Shown piece by piece: positions 42,686-56,200 of a DNA stretch of 64,000 bases. The notes under the pieces are model-generated. The model saw only the letters and a list, made by a program, of their open reading frames with translations, searched no databases and was not told where the DNA came from. The first letter of the stretch is position 1; each line of letters opens with the position of its first letter. Source of the DNA: Neoarius graeffei (taxonomy: Eukaryota; Chordata; Actinopteri; Siluriformes; Ariidae). The position numbers and the translations under genes are program-made. The DNA is taken from positions 30,709,961 through 30,773,960 of the forward strand of contig NC_083592.1 in the NCBI RefSeq assembly GCF_027579695.1. Direction: 5' to 3'.

Positions 42686-44005
42686 ACGTATTTTACTGAG
42701 TCTACAGAATCATGACCAAATTCCTTACAGGTGATAAAATGATAATAAAATAAAGCAATCATCCTGCACAAAGATTCATAAAGACCTCAGGTTACTGATT
42801 ATGGGCAGTCCAGTCAGTTCTTCCTAAAACCTAACCTGATTTGACTCTAAGATTTTCTATACAGTGATATTACTTAACACTCAGCATAGTAAGTATCCTA
42901 AACCACACAAACCTATAACTTTCTTGCGAAAGTAATGAGACCTTTAGATGATTATTTTACACTTAATAAAATTGTTGGATCAGCCATGTTGCTCTTTGTA
43001 TTCAGCAGCACTCCCTGCTACTATAATTTGTTCTAGCAACATTGCAAGGTTTTTGGAAGAGATCAGTGTTGAATGTGTATCAGGACAGGCTTGAACAAAA
43101 GAGCACATTAGTTCATAAGCACACTTTTGAACCCATACTGTATGTGGATCGCCAGGCTACAAGAGCACCATTTACAAAAGGGCTAGTTTTTTTTACCAGT
43201 GACTAAAACTGAGAAATTAGCGTGGTTTATTTTTTTGTATAACATAGTGTACATAATGTTTTGAATATCCATTTACATGATGGAATTAATCACTCATACA
43301 ATATACATTATTTATACAATGAGTCCATGCCCTCTGAAATATCTTGGTAGGTAAAAATATCTTAAATATAGGCAAAATGTAAGTAATATTTCTCTTTATT
43401 AGTGTTTTCAAACAATATACAGTTTTTAAGCCTATTTCTAGATACTTTTATATTTATTTCAAGTTTGAAATTGTCTTGATTTATTGGCTGTCAGCTTACT
43501 ACCAAATCTGTCTTGGTGTGAATTTGGTTCTCCTGTTTGTTTGTTTGTTTGTTTGTTTGTTTGTTTGTTTGTTTGTTTGTTTGTTTGTTTGTTTTTGACA
43601 GCCCTGACCTTTAAAAAAAATCATACAAGTTATTGACTGAAGTACATGCCCAAGATGGGATCATTTGCAATTTAGTCTTTTTCATACAGTCAACTTTCAG
43701 GCTTTCAGACATATTCATTCAGTCGTACTTCAATAATCGTTTTATTTTTGAGTAAAGCTGAGGCAATAGTGACAGGCCTGTCATAAAATTCAACTCATGG
43801 CCTTTCCACGGTGAAGGTATGCTGCAACCCCTCTTCTGAAACTTCTCTTTTGAAAGAGTATTGCTCAAGAGAGCTTCAAATTGTCAAATGGTACAAAATG
43901 CCAATATGCCATCCAATGTGGTCACATTTTCACATTTAACATCATTTAAAAATATATATATATTATACACCATACAGTTGCCTCTGTTGTTCTAAATTCT
44001 GTATT
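42686..44005. other. AT-rich intergenic stretch with a (GTTT)n run
   Basis: No gene recognised. A (GTTT)n microsatellite of about 60 bases lies at 43535-43595. Confidence 0.6.
43535..43595. repeat. (GTTT)n microsatellite
   Basis: About 15 tandem GTTT units. Confidence 0.95.
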
Positions 44006-44020
44006 AATTTCATGTACATG

Positions 44021-44390
44021 GGCGGCACGGTGGTGTAGTGGTTAGCGCTGTCGCCTCACAGCAAGAAGGTCCTGGGTTCGAGCCCCGGGGCCGGCGAGGG
44101 CCTTTCTGTGTGGAGTTTGCATGTTCTCCCCGTGTCCGCGTGGGTTTCCTCCAGGTGCTCCGGTTTCCCCCACAGTCCAAAGACATGCAGGTTAGGTTAA
44201 CTGGTGACTCTAAATTGACCGTAGGTGTGAGTGTGAATGGTTGTCTGTGTCTATGTGTCAGCCCTGTGATGACCTGGCGACTTGTCCAGGGTGTACCCGG
44301 CCTTTCGCCCGTAGTCAGCTGGGATAGGCTCCAGCTTGCCTGCGACCCTGTAGAAGGATAAAGCGGCTAGAGATAATGAGATGAGATGAG
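44021..44390 (+). repeat. tRNA-derived SINE, copy 7
   Basis: Full length, with an exact 15-base duplication AATTTCATGTACATG at 44006-44020 and 44391-44405. Confidence 0.95.
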
Positions 44391-44474
44391 AATTTCATGT
44401 ACATGAAGAAGCAAACCAAAAATTCCATGAATCTTTGAATCATCTCACTATATAATGTCATTACCATATTTAAT

Positions 44475-44839
44475 CTCATCTCATCTCATTATCTCTAGCC
44501 GCTTTATCCTTCTACAGGGTCGCAGGCAAGCTGGAGCCTATCCCAGCTGACTATGGGCGAAAGGCGGGGTACACCCTGGACAAGTCGCCAGGTCATCACA
44601 GGGCTGACACATAGACACAGACAATCATTCACACCTATGGTCAATTTAGAGTCACCAGTTAACCTAACCTGCATGTCTTTGGACTGTGGGGGAAACCAGA
44701 GCACCCGGAGGAAACCCACGCGGACACGGGGAGAACATGCAAACTCCACACAGAAAGGCCCTCGCCGGACCCGGGGCTCGAACCCAGGACCTTCTTACTG
44801 TGAGGCGACAGCGCTAACCACTACACCACCGTGCCGCCC
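44475..44839 (-). repeat. tRNA-derived SINE, copy 8
   Basis: Inverted relative to copy 7 and 84 bases away. Exact duplication ACCATATTTAAT at 44463-44474 and 44840-44851. Confidence 0.95.
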
Positions 44840-44851
44840 ACCATATTTAAT

Positions 44852-45420
44852 ATCTTTTATATTATCATATCATGTTTTCAACTGTGTGTACAATCTCAGA
44901 AATAAAGTACTGTACTTGTCATTGTGTCTGGAGTGGAACCATCAAAGTGTTACTTTAAGGTGTTACTTTAATCATGTTTAAGGTCTTAGGATCCTTAAAG
45001 GGGTGGGCTCACCCTTCCTAAAATACAGTTCTTTGTTTTTGTTTTGAAAGCACATGACCACCACTGTGCTAGCTTTCTGTGCATCAAAATATCTGCAAAT
45101 TGTGGGTTAGCGATCCCTTCAAATTCCATCTCAAATATTCCATCGACATATGTGGAAATTTTGAGTAGAATATGCCCGATATTTCCTTTCCTCTGTGGGT
45201 GTCCACAAGAGAGTCGAGGCCAGTTCTAGTCTATTACAGTGGAATAACCAAATGAAAACAGAATGGATTGGTCAAAAGAATTTAAAATATAGCTACTTTG
45301 AAAAAATATCTTCAATTTCATGTTACAATTTATGATCTGTGGCTTAGGATGTGGCTAGATTTTTTTAAGGTCCAATAATGCACCTTATAAAAGGTTTCCA
45401 GGAAAAATAATCATACTAAA
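44852..45420. other. Intergenic sequence, nothing recognised
   Basis: No coding signal or repeat termini seen. Confidence 0.5.
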
Positions 45421-45432
45421 GGTACAAAGTAT

Positions 45433-45810
45433 GGGGCGGCACGGTGGTGTAGTGGTTAGCGCTGTCGCCTCACAGCAAGATGGTCCGGGTTCGAGCCCTG
45501 TGGCCGGCGAGGGCCTTTCTGTGCGGAATTTGCATGTTCTGCCCGTGTCTGTGTGGGTTTCCTCCGGGTGCTCCGGTTTCCCCCACAGTCCAAAGACATG
45601 CAGGTTAGGCTAACTGGTGACTCTAAATTGACCATAGTTGTGAATGTGAGTGTGAATGGTTGTCTGTGTCTATGTGTCAGCCCTGTGATGACCTGGCGAC
45701 TTGTCCAGGATGTACCCCGCCTTTCGCCCATAGTCAGCTGGGATAGGCTCCAGCTTGCCTGCGACCCTGTAGAACAGGATAAAGCAGCTAGAGAAAATGA
45801 GATGAGATGA
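45433..45810 (+). repeat. tRNA-derived SINE, copy 9
   Basis: Full length, exact duplication GGTACAAAGTAT at 45421-45432 and 45811-45822. Confidence 0.95.
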
Positions 45811-45989
45811 GGTACAAAGTATGTCCCCTAGGTGGCACCAGACCAATGACAGGCAAAGGTGACAACTTGGTCCTTTTATTTTAGAGTTTAAGGCAAAACT
45901 GAACGGATACTTATCGTGTTTGAAATTGTCCCTGGTTCTACATCATTTCATTATGAATTATATTACTTTACATAAAATTACATTTGTAT

Positions 45990-46370
45990 GGGTGGCACGG
46001 TGGTGTAGTGGTTAGCACTGTTGCCTCACAGCAAGAAGGTTCTGGGTTTGAGCCCAGTGGTCGGCGAGGGCCTTTCTGTGTGGAGTTTGCATGTTCTCCC
46101 CGTGTCTGTGTGGGTTTCCTCCAGGTGCTCTGGTTTCCCCCACAGTTCAAAGACATGCAGGTTAGGCTAATTGGTGACCCTAAATTGACCGTAGGTGTGA
46201 ATGTGAGCGTGAATGGTTGCTTGTCTCTACTGTATGTGTCAGCCCTGCGATAATCTAGTGGCTTGTCCAGGGTGTACCCCGCCTCTTGCCCATAGTCAGC
46301 TGGGATAGGCTCCAGCTTGCCTGCGACCCTGTAGAACAGGATAAGCAGCTATGGATAGATGGATGGATGG
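45990..46370 (+). repeat. tRNA-derived SINE, copy 10
   Basis: More diverged than copies 7-9 and ends in a (GATG)n tail at 46355-46370. It directly abuts a decayed Tc1 element. Confidence 0.88.
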
Positions 46371-46371
46371 A

Positions 46372-47826
46372 AACCCTATATTTCATTGAAAATAGTACAA
46401 AGACAACATATCAAATGTTGAAACTGAGAAATTTTATTGTTTTTTGAAATATATACTGTATGCCCATTTTGAATTTGATGTCAGCAACACATTTCAGAAA
46501 AGTTGGGACAGGGGCATGTTTACCACTGTGTTGCATCACCTCTACTTTTAACAACACTCTGTAAATGTTTGGGAACTGAGGAGGCCAATTGCTGTAGTTT
46601 TGAAAGAGAAATGTTGTACCATTCTTCCCTGATATACAATTTCAGTTGCTCAACAGTTCGGGGTCTCCTTTGTCATATTTTGCGCTTCATAATGGAAGAC
46701 AGGTCTGGACTGCAGGCAGGCCAGTTTAGCACCCGGACTCTTTTACTACAGAGCCATGCAGTTTTAATAATTATGTGCAGAAAGTGGTTCGGCATTGTCT
46801 TGCTGAAAGAAGGAAGGCCTTCCCTGAAAAAGATTTTGTCTGGATGGCAGCATATTGCTCTCAAACATGTATATATAATTTAGCATTAATAATGTCTTCC
46901 TAGATGTGTAAGCTACCCATGTTATGGGCACTAATGCACCCTCATACCATCATAGATGCTGAATTTTGAACTGTGCACTGATAACAAGCCAGATGGTCCC
47001 TCTCCTCTTTAGCCTGGAGGACGTGGTGTCCATGATTTCTAAAAATAATTCCTACTTTTTATTTGTCAGACCTCTGGACAGTTTACCACTTCGCCTCAGT
47101 CCATCATAAAAGAGTTTGGGCCCAGAGAAGGTGGCGGTGTTTCTAGATATTGTTTATATCTGATTTTAACTTGCATTTGTGGATGCAGTAATGAACTGTT
47201 TTTACAGATGATGGTTTTCTGAAGTGTTCCTGAGCCCATACAGTGATTTCCACTACAGAAACATGTCTGCTTTTAATGCAGTGTCACCTGAGGCCCTGAA
47301 GATCACAGGCATCCAATGTCAGTTTTCAGCCTTGTCTCTTGCATACAGAGATTTCTCCAGATTCTCAGAATCTTTTCATGATATTATGGACCATAGATGA
47401 TGTGATCCCCAAATTCTTTGCAATTTTACATTGAGGAACGTTGTTCTTAAATTGTTGCACTGTTTGTCCATGCAGTCTTTCAGAGTGGTGAACCCCTCCC
47501 CATCTTTACTTCTGAGAAATTCAGCCTCTCTGGGATGCTCTTTTTATACACAATCATGTTACTGACCTGTTGTCAATTCACCAAATTAGTTTCTTTTCAG
47601 TCTTTTGTTGCCCCATCCCAACTTTTCTGAAATGTGTTGCTGACATCAAATTCAAAATGAGCATATATTTTTCAAAAAGCAATAAAATTTCTCAATTTCA
47701 ACATTTGATATGTTGTCTTTGTACTATTTTTCAGTGAAATATAGGGTTTCCATGATTTGCAAATTATCACATTCTGTTTTTAGTTATGTTTTACACAGCG
47801 TCCCAACTTTTTTGGAATTGGGGTTG
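46372..47826 (-). mobile_element. Decayed Tc1-like transposon, distant relative of the main family
   Basis: Subterminal inverted repeats ACATATCAAATGTTGAAACTGAG and its reverse, plus AAAGTTGGGACAGGGGCATG, resemble the 23768 family at low identity. The right terminus is GGAATTGGGGTTG; the left terminus is missing next to the SINE. Only scraps of transposase survive, such as [15 protein letters not shown] on the minus strand at about 46690-46740. Confidence 0.8.
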
Positions 47827-47828
47827 GA

Positions 47829-48434
47829 TATCTGTAAAGCTTTTAAACTGTTTTCATTTCACCCTTTTCTGCTTATTGTTGAATTATTGTACATTTACCT
47901 TTGTCATTCAGTATCTTATTTAGCTAAAATGCACAGTTGAAAGATATTGTAGGTTGCCAATTTATATGCCATCTGTACCTTCTGAAATGATTACTCTTCT
48001 GCTCCAACACTCTTGTACATATACTTACTGTAATATGACACTAACAGTTTTAGGTTTTTTGTTTTTTAAATATGACGTGAGATGCAAACCCTGAGCCAAA
48101 ATGTTTCACATTATAATAAGATGTAAAGAAGTACTTTTATTACAATGAGCCTGAAACAGGTTCAGCAACTATGAATGAGAGTGAGATGTAATCGGACAGG
48201 CTTTTGTGTAGAGGCGAAATAAAGCCATTCTATACAGAGCCACACTACAAGATAGGAATGTGTAAGTGAACATGATCACTTTCTTCACCTGCACCTGTTA
48301 ATAGTTTTGATGTAATGGATCAAGTGGAAAAATAAGGAGGCATTAATGAGATGCTTTTCTTCAATATACATGTCTGATTTGTTTTTAATTTAAGAATTGT
48401 AAGATTTCTTTTCAAAAATAAAATCATTTGAAAG

Positions 48435-48504
<70 letters not shown>

Positions 48505-49017
48505 TTCAAACATATATATTAGAAGTTACATACATATTTCTTGAGTACACTGAAAACATGTTAACTTCAGGGTCATGCAATAGCATCTGTTAGTATTAAC
48601 TGAACCATAATATAGCATAAAATGCACACATACAACATTACATATCAGTAAGGATGCTCACTTTGGAATTTGAACTGTGGCCAGAGTAAAACCAGTCACT
48701 CTTGGGCTTATTTTTTAAACTTCTATTGTGAGGCATTTAACATTTACAAAGCTCTTTACCATAAATTATATGGATGGTACGGAAAGTATAAATAATTTAC
48801 TAAAAATAGATAACAAGCTCACTGGGATCATTATTTAGTTGCTAAATGCAATTTTATTCCTTCCTTTGTGGCAAATCTAAACTTGTTGCATCTGAATGGT
48901 TTAACAAATAGCAACTGATGCCATCTGAAAAGAATAAAGCAGCTTGAGGCAGTTTTTAAGTAGTAAAAAATATTGCTACAGACACAGCAAGTGAACACGG
49001 GTGTGCAAATTTTCGGG
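47829..49017. other. Intergenic sequence downstream of ACSBG2 copy B
   Basis: AT-rich with a long (CA)n at 48437-48500. No gene recognised. Similarity between the two ACSBG2 copies begins at about 49018, so this flank is not shared with copy A. Confidence 0.6.
48437..48500. repeat. (CA)n microsatellite
   Basis: About 32 CA units, bordered on both sides by AAAGTTCA. Confidence 0.95.
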
Positions 49018-49250
49018 TACTAGGTTTAGCTGTGATCGAGGTTAGTCTGTACCAAATGTCCAAGCTACAGCAGAAAGTCTTCTACATATGTGGATGCGTT
49101 GAGATGAGAGAGACACTCCTGTTAGTTGTGTATGTGGTGGAGTGAGGAAAGGCCAATACAATATTTACCAATGCAAAAGGAACTGGATGTGCATGAGATT
49201 TTTTATCCAGCTTTTGATGTCCTCAACTCAAATTAGTCAACTAGAAGAAG

Positions 49251-52200
49251 TTATACTTCATAAAACTTGTCGATTTCTTCTTTGTACATTTCTGAGACAA
49301 CTGGCCTTTTGAGCTTCATAGTAGGACCTGAAAAAGGCACATATAGGGAGAACAATATTTGTCATGAAACCTGTAAGCTTTTCCAGTTAATATACTGTGG
49401 AATGGATTTAAATTATAACATGAGCTGTAAAATAATTATAAACGCTCTGCAATAAGCTTCAGGAACAATATAGAGTCCTTTAGGATTTATTCTTTTTCAT
49501 TCATAGCAATGTTTTTATAAATTCATTCATCCTCAGTAATTGCTTTATCCTGCTCCGGATCTCATGCTGGATCTGGAGCCTAAAACTAGAAATGGAAAAA
49601 CAGTTTCTTGTAAGGCACCATGCATATTTATACACTAATTCACACCAAGGGACATTTTAGTGTAGTCAGTCCACCTATTGGCATGTTTTGGGAGGTGGGA
49701 GGAAATCGGAGAACCAAGAGGAAACGCCACATGCGAAACACCACAAAGACAATAAACCAAAAACTCAGGATAAAACCAAGACCCTGGAGCTATGAAGACG
49801 AAATGCTATACCCACCATGCCTCGCACAATGTTTTTAATCTCATCTCAATACTGCAATGATTTGCTCATATATTTTGTTGTCCAACTATTATTACAATAT
49901 GAGTATAATTATCGAACTGCATACCAAAGTGTCTGGTCTATTGTATTTGCTGTTTGCAGAGTCGCAAAATACTCTTACTTGACTACTGTGCTTTGAGTGG
50001 TGGGGTTTTTTTTGTTTTGTTTTTTGCCTCTGTGTCAAGCCTTTCACAGGAAAGCTATTTTATATATAAAGACAAATGTGTGTGTGAACATCTATTATTT
50101 GGTTTTCACAGTATTATCATCCAGAAACACACATACATTGAAAAAAATGGGCTGATGTCCCTGTCTTACAAATTTCTGACATAATCAAATCATGGCATAA
50201 TCCAAGGCATGTATGTACTAATTAATAAATCCTTACCAAGCTCGCCTCCAGATATCGAGAAATCATGCAGTAAGAGTGTCCACTTCTGGACCTTCTGAGC
50301 ATTGGATATGGCCTTGGCATTGACCCTGTCCACACCCTCCTGGATGACTTTGTAAATGACTGGCTCTTTGTTGTCGATGATCTCGGAGACTTTGCCTGCT
50401 GTGACGCCATGTTTCCTGCAGAACTCGACAGCCAGTGGGGTCAGCTCATCTGTGGGGTCTCCATTGTCATCAACCTTACACTGTGGATTGCAAAAGGACT
50501 GACTTATGAATTTTCTGAACGAGCGCTTAATTAAAGATACTTTTTCTTCGAAGCTGTTAAAAATGAATGGGGCCATGATAAGCATTTGTCTCTTTATCTG
50601 TTACAGTAAGGCAGTTATCATTTTTGGATGGAATAGCTTGAAAGACATATTGCTTGTCTTACTTTGAGAGTGAGAAGCATGGAGAGGAATTTCTTTTTGT
50701 CTCCCACCAACATGGCATTGCTAATGATGGGCAGTTCCTCCTTGACTGCATCCTCAATGGGGACTGGTGGGATGTTCTCACCTCCAGCAGTGATGATTAG
50801 CTCTGTTAAAAAAAAAAAAAGCATGCAGCAAGCATTCTTGTTTTAGTTTAAGAAGTCATACCTCCAAGTTTTTCTCAGTATGTACATAAATAAATCAAGG
50901 ACTACAGTTTTCAGTATAGGTGTAGTAATTTCCTATTTTTAGTAATAATTCCAAATTGGAGCCATTTATTTTACAAATTTGGCAGCTCTATTAGTGACTA
51001 ATGGCACTAACCATCTGGTCATAGTAATGAATGAATCAAGCAAAACCTGCAGTTTAAGCGTTCCTACCTTTTATCCTGCCTGTAATGTAAAGGAAGTCAT
51101 TTTGATCATGCTTTCCCAGGTCTCCTGAATGCAGCCAGCCTTCTGAGTCCAGTGCCTCTTTGGTTTTATCAGGCATATTCAGGTAACCCATGAAGACATG
51201 ACGACCCCAGAAACACACCTCCCCAATTCCTTCTGCATCTGGCTTGTCCAACTTTGTTTTGCAGCCAACCATTACCTTACCACAGCTGTGGAAATACATT
51301 GAGATTATGAATAAATTTTATGGTTGCATGAATTATAAGTAAACTTGTGCGTTTTTGTGGTTTCTGGTGAATTGCAATCAGTAGTTGTTAGTTGTTGTTT
51401 TTTTAAGTTCACATTATTTGTTTGATAAAATTAATTTTAGTAACATTATATTGTACAGTATCACTGAGTGCATTTACATGCATACAGTACCTTGCAAAAG
51501 TATTCATCCCCCTTGGTGTTTGTCCTGTTTTGTTGCATTACAAGCTGGAATTAAAATGGCTTTTTGGAAGGTTAGCACCATTTGATTTACACAACATGCC
51601 TACCACTTTAAAGGTGCACATTGTTGTTTTATTGTGACACAAACAATAATTAACATGAAAAATCAGAAATCTGGAGTGTGCATAGGTATTCACCCCCTTT
51701 CATATGAAACCCCTAAATAAGAGCTGGTCCAACCAATTCACTTCATATGTCACATAATTAGTTGATTAAGAGCCACCTGTATGCAATCAAAGTGTCACAT
51801 GATCTGTCACATGATGTCTGTATATATCAACCTGTTCTGGAAGGACGCTGACTCTGCAACACTACTAAGCAAGCAACATGAAAACCAAGGAGCACTCCAA
51901 ACAGGTCAGAGACAAAGTTGTGGAGAAGTATAGATCAGGGTTGGGTCATAAAAAATATCCCAATCTTTGAATATCCCAGGGAGCACCATTAAATCCATTA
52001 TAACAAAATGGAAAGAATACGGCACCACTACAAACCTGACAAGAGAAGGCCGCCCACCAAAACTCACAGACCGGGCAAGGAGGGCATTAATCAGAGATGC
52101 AACAAAGACACCAAAGATAACACTGAAGGAGCTGCAAAGATCCACAGTGGAGATGGGAGTATCTGTCCATAGGACCAATTTAAGCCATACACTCCACAGA

Positions 52201-53150
52201 GTGGGGCTTTCTGGAAGAGTGGCCTGAAAAAAGTAATTGCTTAAAAAATCACGTTTGGAGTTTGCCCAACAGCATGTGGCTAACTCCCCAAACACATGGA
52301 AAAAGATTCTCTGGTCAAATGAGACAAAAATTGAACTTTTTGGTCATCATGGGAAATGCCATGTGTGGCGAAAACCCAACACCCTGAGAACACCATCCCG
52401 ACAATGAAACATGGTGGTGGCAGCATCATGATGTGGGGATGTTTTTCATCTTCAGGGACAGGAAAGCTGGTCAGGACTAAAGGAAAGATGGATGGCACTA
52501 AATACAGGGCAATTCTGGAGGAAAACCTGTTTGAATCAGCCAGAGTTTTGAGACTGGGATGAAGGTTCACATTCCAGCAGGACAATGACCCTAAAGATAC
52601 TGCTAAAGCTACACTTGAGTGGTTTAAAGGAAAACATTTAAATGTCTTGGAATGGTCTAGTCAAAGCCCAGACCTCAATCCAATTGAGAATCTGTGGCAT
52701 AACTTGAAGCAGTTTTGCCTTGAGGAATGGGCAAAAATCCCAGTGGCTAGATGTGTGACGCTAATAGAGACATACCCCAAGAGACTTGCAACTGTAATTG
52801 TAGCAAAAGGTGGCTCTATAAAGTATTGACGGGGAGTGAATACCTATGCACACTCCAGATGTAAGGATTTATTTCTTTGTAAGGATAAATAATTGTAAGA
52901 ATTTATTCTTAATAATTGTAAAGGATTTAGTCTGTGACCCTCTGTTTTGTTTAAAATGACCTTCTGTCTCAGCTAGACACAGTATCTTTGTTTAAAAATT
53001 CCATTCTGTCTGAACATTGCTATCATATCATGAGATCAGGCTGTGCGTCAGGGACAGCCCTGTGCTATCATATCATATCATCAGAATATTCTGCTTATTT
53101 TGATATGAAATGTGTATTATTGATCAGAAATGTGTCTGAACAGCGCCAAG

Positions 53151-53201
<51 letters not shown>

Positions 53202-56200
53202 CTGAACATTCATCAGAACAGTGATGTAATTAAGATGTGACCTGCTCAAGGTTTCACTACAGTCTCTGAAGCATGCAATGATGTCATACACACACACACA
53301 CACACACACACATAGACACAGATATCAAAATGATGTCACTCACTCACACCCCCCATACACACACACACATACACACACCCTCTGCAGTGATGTCACTTCA
53401 TCCACACAGATAACACACATATATAAAATCCCCTGTATTTTCTTGTCTCTTTGGGGACTTGCGAATAAAAGATTGTGAACTCATGGGGTTCCTGTCTTTT
53501 TTTTGCGACTCACCCCCAGAGCTCTGTGTGACGCGAGGGGACTGATCTCGAGATGGTGAAGAAACCCTAACACCAGATTTCTGTTTTTTCATCTTAATTA
53601 TTGTTTGTGTCCACAATAAAAAAAAACAGTGTGCACCTTTAAAGTGGTCGGCATGTTGTGTAAATCAAATGGTGCTAACCCCCCAAAAATCCATTTTAAT
53701 TCCAGCTTGTAATGCAACAAGACAGGACAAACACCAAGGGGGATGAATACTTTTGCAAGGCACTGTACTATTAAAACATTTGAATACAAATTGAACAAAA
53801 AGCAAACGAAAATAATCTCAGGGATCTACAGGAAGTGAAAGTAAGGGACAAACCTCATAATGCGGAAGTTATCAGGCCAGGATAAGGTGTGAGGACCTGT
53901 ACTCTCACTCATGCCATACAGCTCATAGATGGGGATGTTCAGACTCATGAAGTATTCCAGTGTGTCCTTAGTGATTGGTGCTGCCGCTGTCAAGCAGTGT
54001 GTGCAGCGATCCAGCCCAAGAGCAGCACGTATCCTCTTAAAGACCATATTATTAGCCAGTGTGAAGCCCCAGGGCACTGAGGTATTGCTGGAGATCAGAG
54101 CATTGGAACATTACTCATTCACATATTTCTGTAAAATACTCCAAACTTTAAGAAATACCTGTATAAGGTAATTATTTGAGCCAAAACATACTTGTTCATT
54201 GCGTTGTAGCTGGCCTTTAGTCCTATACCCTTGGCCCAATTTGCAATTGTCTTCTTCATGAGAGAAGACTTTGCACCGATGTCTTTCATTGCTTCATGCA
54301 TCTTCTCCCACACACGTGGAACACCCAGGAAGCTTGTGGGACGCACTTCTCTCAAAGTGGTGGCCAAAGAACCCTGCAGGGACATAATATTCATCTCACT
54401 TCCACTTACCCCACATAAAACAACTGCAGTTTGACAGTACATCATACACTCTTGTATCACTGCCATTGCTTAGCATGTATTTTTATACTGGGATGTAATG
54501 AAGATTATAACTAGAATCTAAATCTAAATTCAATTAGTATAAATACGCAGGTGATTCTAGAAAATTGTGCATGCTGACTGGTTGAGACACTGACTTCCTG
54601 GTTTACGCACTTCCTGCTTCCTGAGTTGTTCGCGCCGAGTCCTTTTTCCCGCGAGTGCCGGCGTTAATTACTAATCCTTTTTAAACTTTTTTTTCTACAA
54701 ATAAATTTCCAGTATCCTCTTCATTTTTATTGTACTGTCGCTTTCATTTTTGTACTTTTCACTTTCGCTTTCCTTTTTCCGTTTTTTTTCCCGTTTTTTT
54801 TCTCTTTTTTTTCCTCTTTCTTTTTTCGGAAGAACGCCGAGACCGGAAGCTTTCTTTTTCTCTCCTCCTGTGTAAAGTCCACAAGCGGAGGCCATCTGAT
54901 CTGCTTTAATATCATCAGATCTTCATTTAAGGTACGTGAATCTTTTCATCATGGCACACCTTCAGCCTGTTCAGTGTGCTGAGTGCAGGATGTTTAGTCA
55001 TTCTTCCTCCGTCACTAGCGATAGCTCTATTAGCTTTACTTGTGATAAGTGCAGATTAGTTAGCTCTCTGACGGAGAAGACTACAGTGCTAGAAGCGCGT
55101 GTCCAGGCTTTAGAGCAGGTTAGTGAGCGTGAGAACAGTGTAGTTTCTGTTAGGGAAAGTCTGGACGCCCTAGGTGGAGTTAGTAATCCCCCAACTCCGG
55201 CATTAGAGCCCTTACAGCGGGGCGAATGGGTGATGGCTCGGCGGCATAAGCGTAGAGCCAAAGCTACCGCTGAGGCTCGCCCACGGGAGCACCACTCCTC
55301 TCCGCGTCACGTGTCGAACAGGTTTGCTCTCCTTAGTGATGCACCCACTGAGAAACCTGAAAGAGCTCTGGTTATAGGGGACTCTATCATACGGCATGTG
55401 AAATTAGCTCAGCCTTTAGGGGCACCAGGAGCTTTAGTCAGGTGTATACCGGGAGCCAGGGCACCGGACATAGCAGGTAATCTTAGGGTCCTAGGCAAGC
55501 ACAGGTTCTCAAAGATAGTTATCCATGCAGGAGCTAATGATATACGCCTTCGTCAGTCTGAGGTTACTAAGAGTAACTTTGTAGAGGTGTTTAAATTAGC
55601 GAAGGTGATGTCCGATGCTGTAGTATGCTCTGGCCCCATCCCGATGCGGCGTGGCGATGTAGCTTACAGCAGGTTATGGTCGCTGAACTGCTGGCTGTCC
55701 AGGTGGTGCTCTGAAAACAGTGTGGGCTTTATAGATAATTGGGCTAATTTTGAGGGCACTGCTGGCCTGTTAGGGCGGGACGGTATCCATCCCACTCGGG
55801 AAGGTGCTGCTCTCATTTCCTGCAGCATAGGTCATAGTCTCAGAACAGGCCTAGTTAATTTCTGACAATCCAGAGCCAAGGCCAGGGAGCAGACAAACAG
55901 GCTAAACCGACTGTCTGCTAGCTGCACAGAGTCGTCACTCAGGGCCCACTACATCGAGACTGTGTCTGTTCCCCGAGCTCAACAAAAAGGTAGAAATTTT
56001 CAGAGAGTTTGTTCCAGTAAACTAATCAATGTAAAATTAGATCATACTGACTGTACAGCCGCTGCCAGCACCTTTGATCTAAAGGTGGGGCTATTAAATA
56101 TTAGATCTCTTACATCTAAAGCGCTAATGGTTAATGAACTCATTACTGATCAGGAGTTTAATGTACTGTGTTTAACAGAAACATGGATTAAGCCAAATGA

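Larger units (their letters stand above)
51485..53765 (+). mobile_element. Tc1-like transposon of a third family, split by a solo LTR
   Basis: Ends CAGTACCTTGCAAAAGTATT and AATACTTTTGCAAGGCACTG pair as long inverted repeats with TA on both sides (51483-51484 and 53766-53767). Without the 718-base LTR insertion and its duplication the element is 1563 bases. It lies in intron 9 of ACSBG2 copy B and is absent from copy A. Confidence 0.92.

Noticed and set aside
42341-44361. Long ORFs of about 107 codons with [15 protein letters not shown]-type peptides, repeated many times in the window
   Set aside because: They are translations of the tRNA-derived SINE, occur on both strands of every copy and have no protein-like conservation beyond the repeat.
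53156-53370. CRISPR-like regular repeats
   Set aside because: These are plain CA microsatellites inside an LTR in a vertebrate genome.
54695-54915. Lys/Glu-rich minus-strand ORFs
   Set aside because: They are the antisense of the pyrimidine-rich L2 5' UTR.
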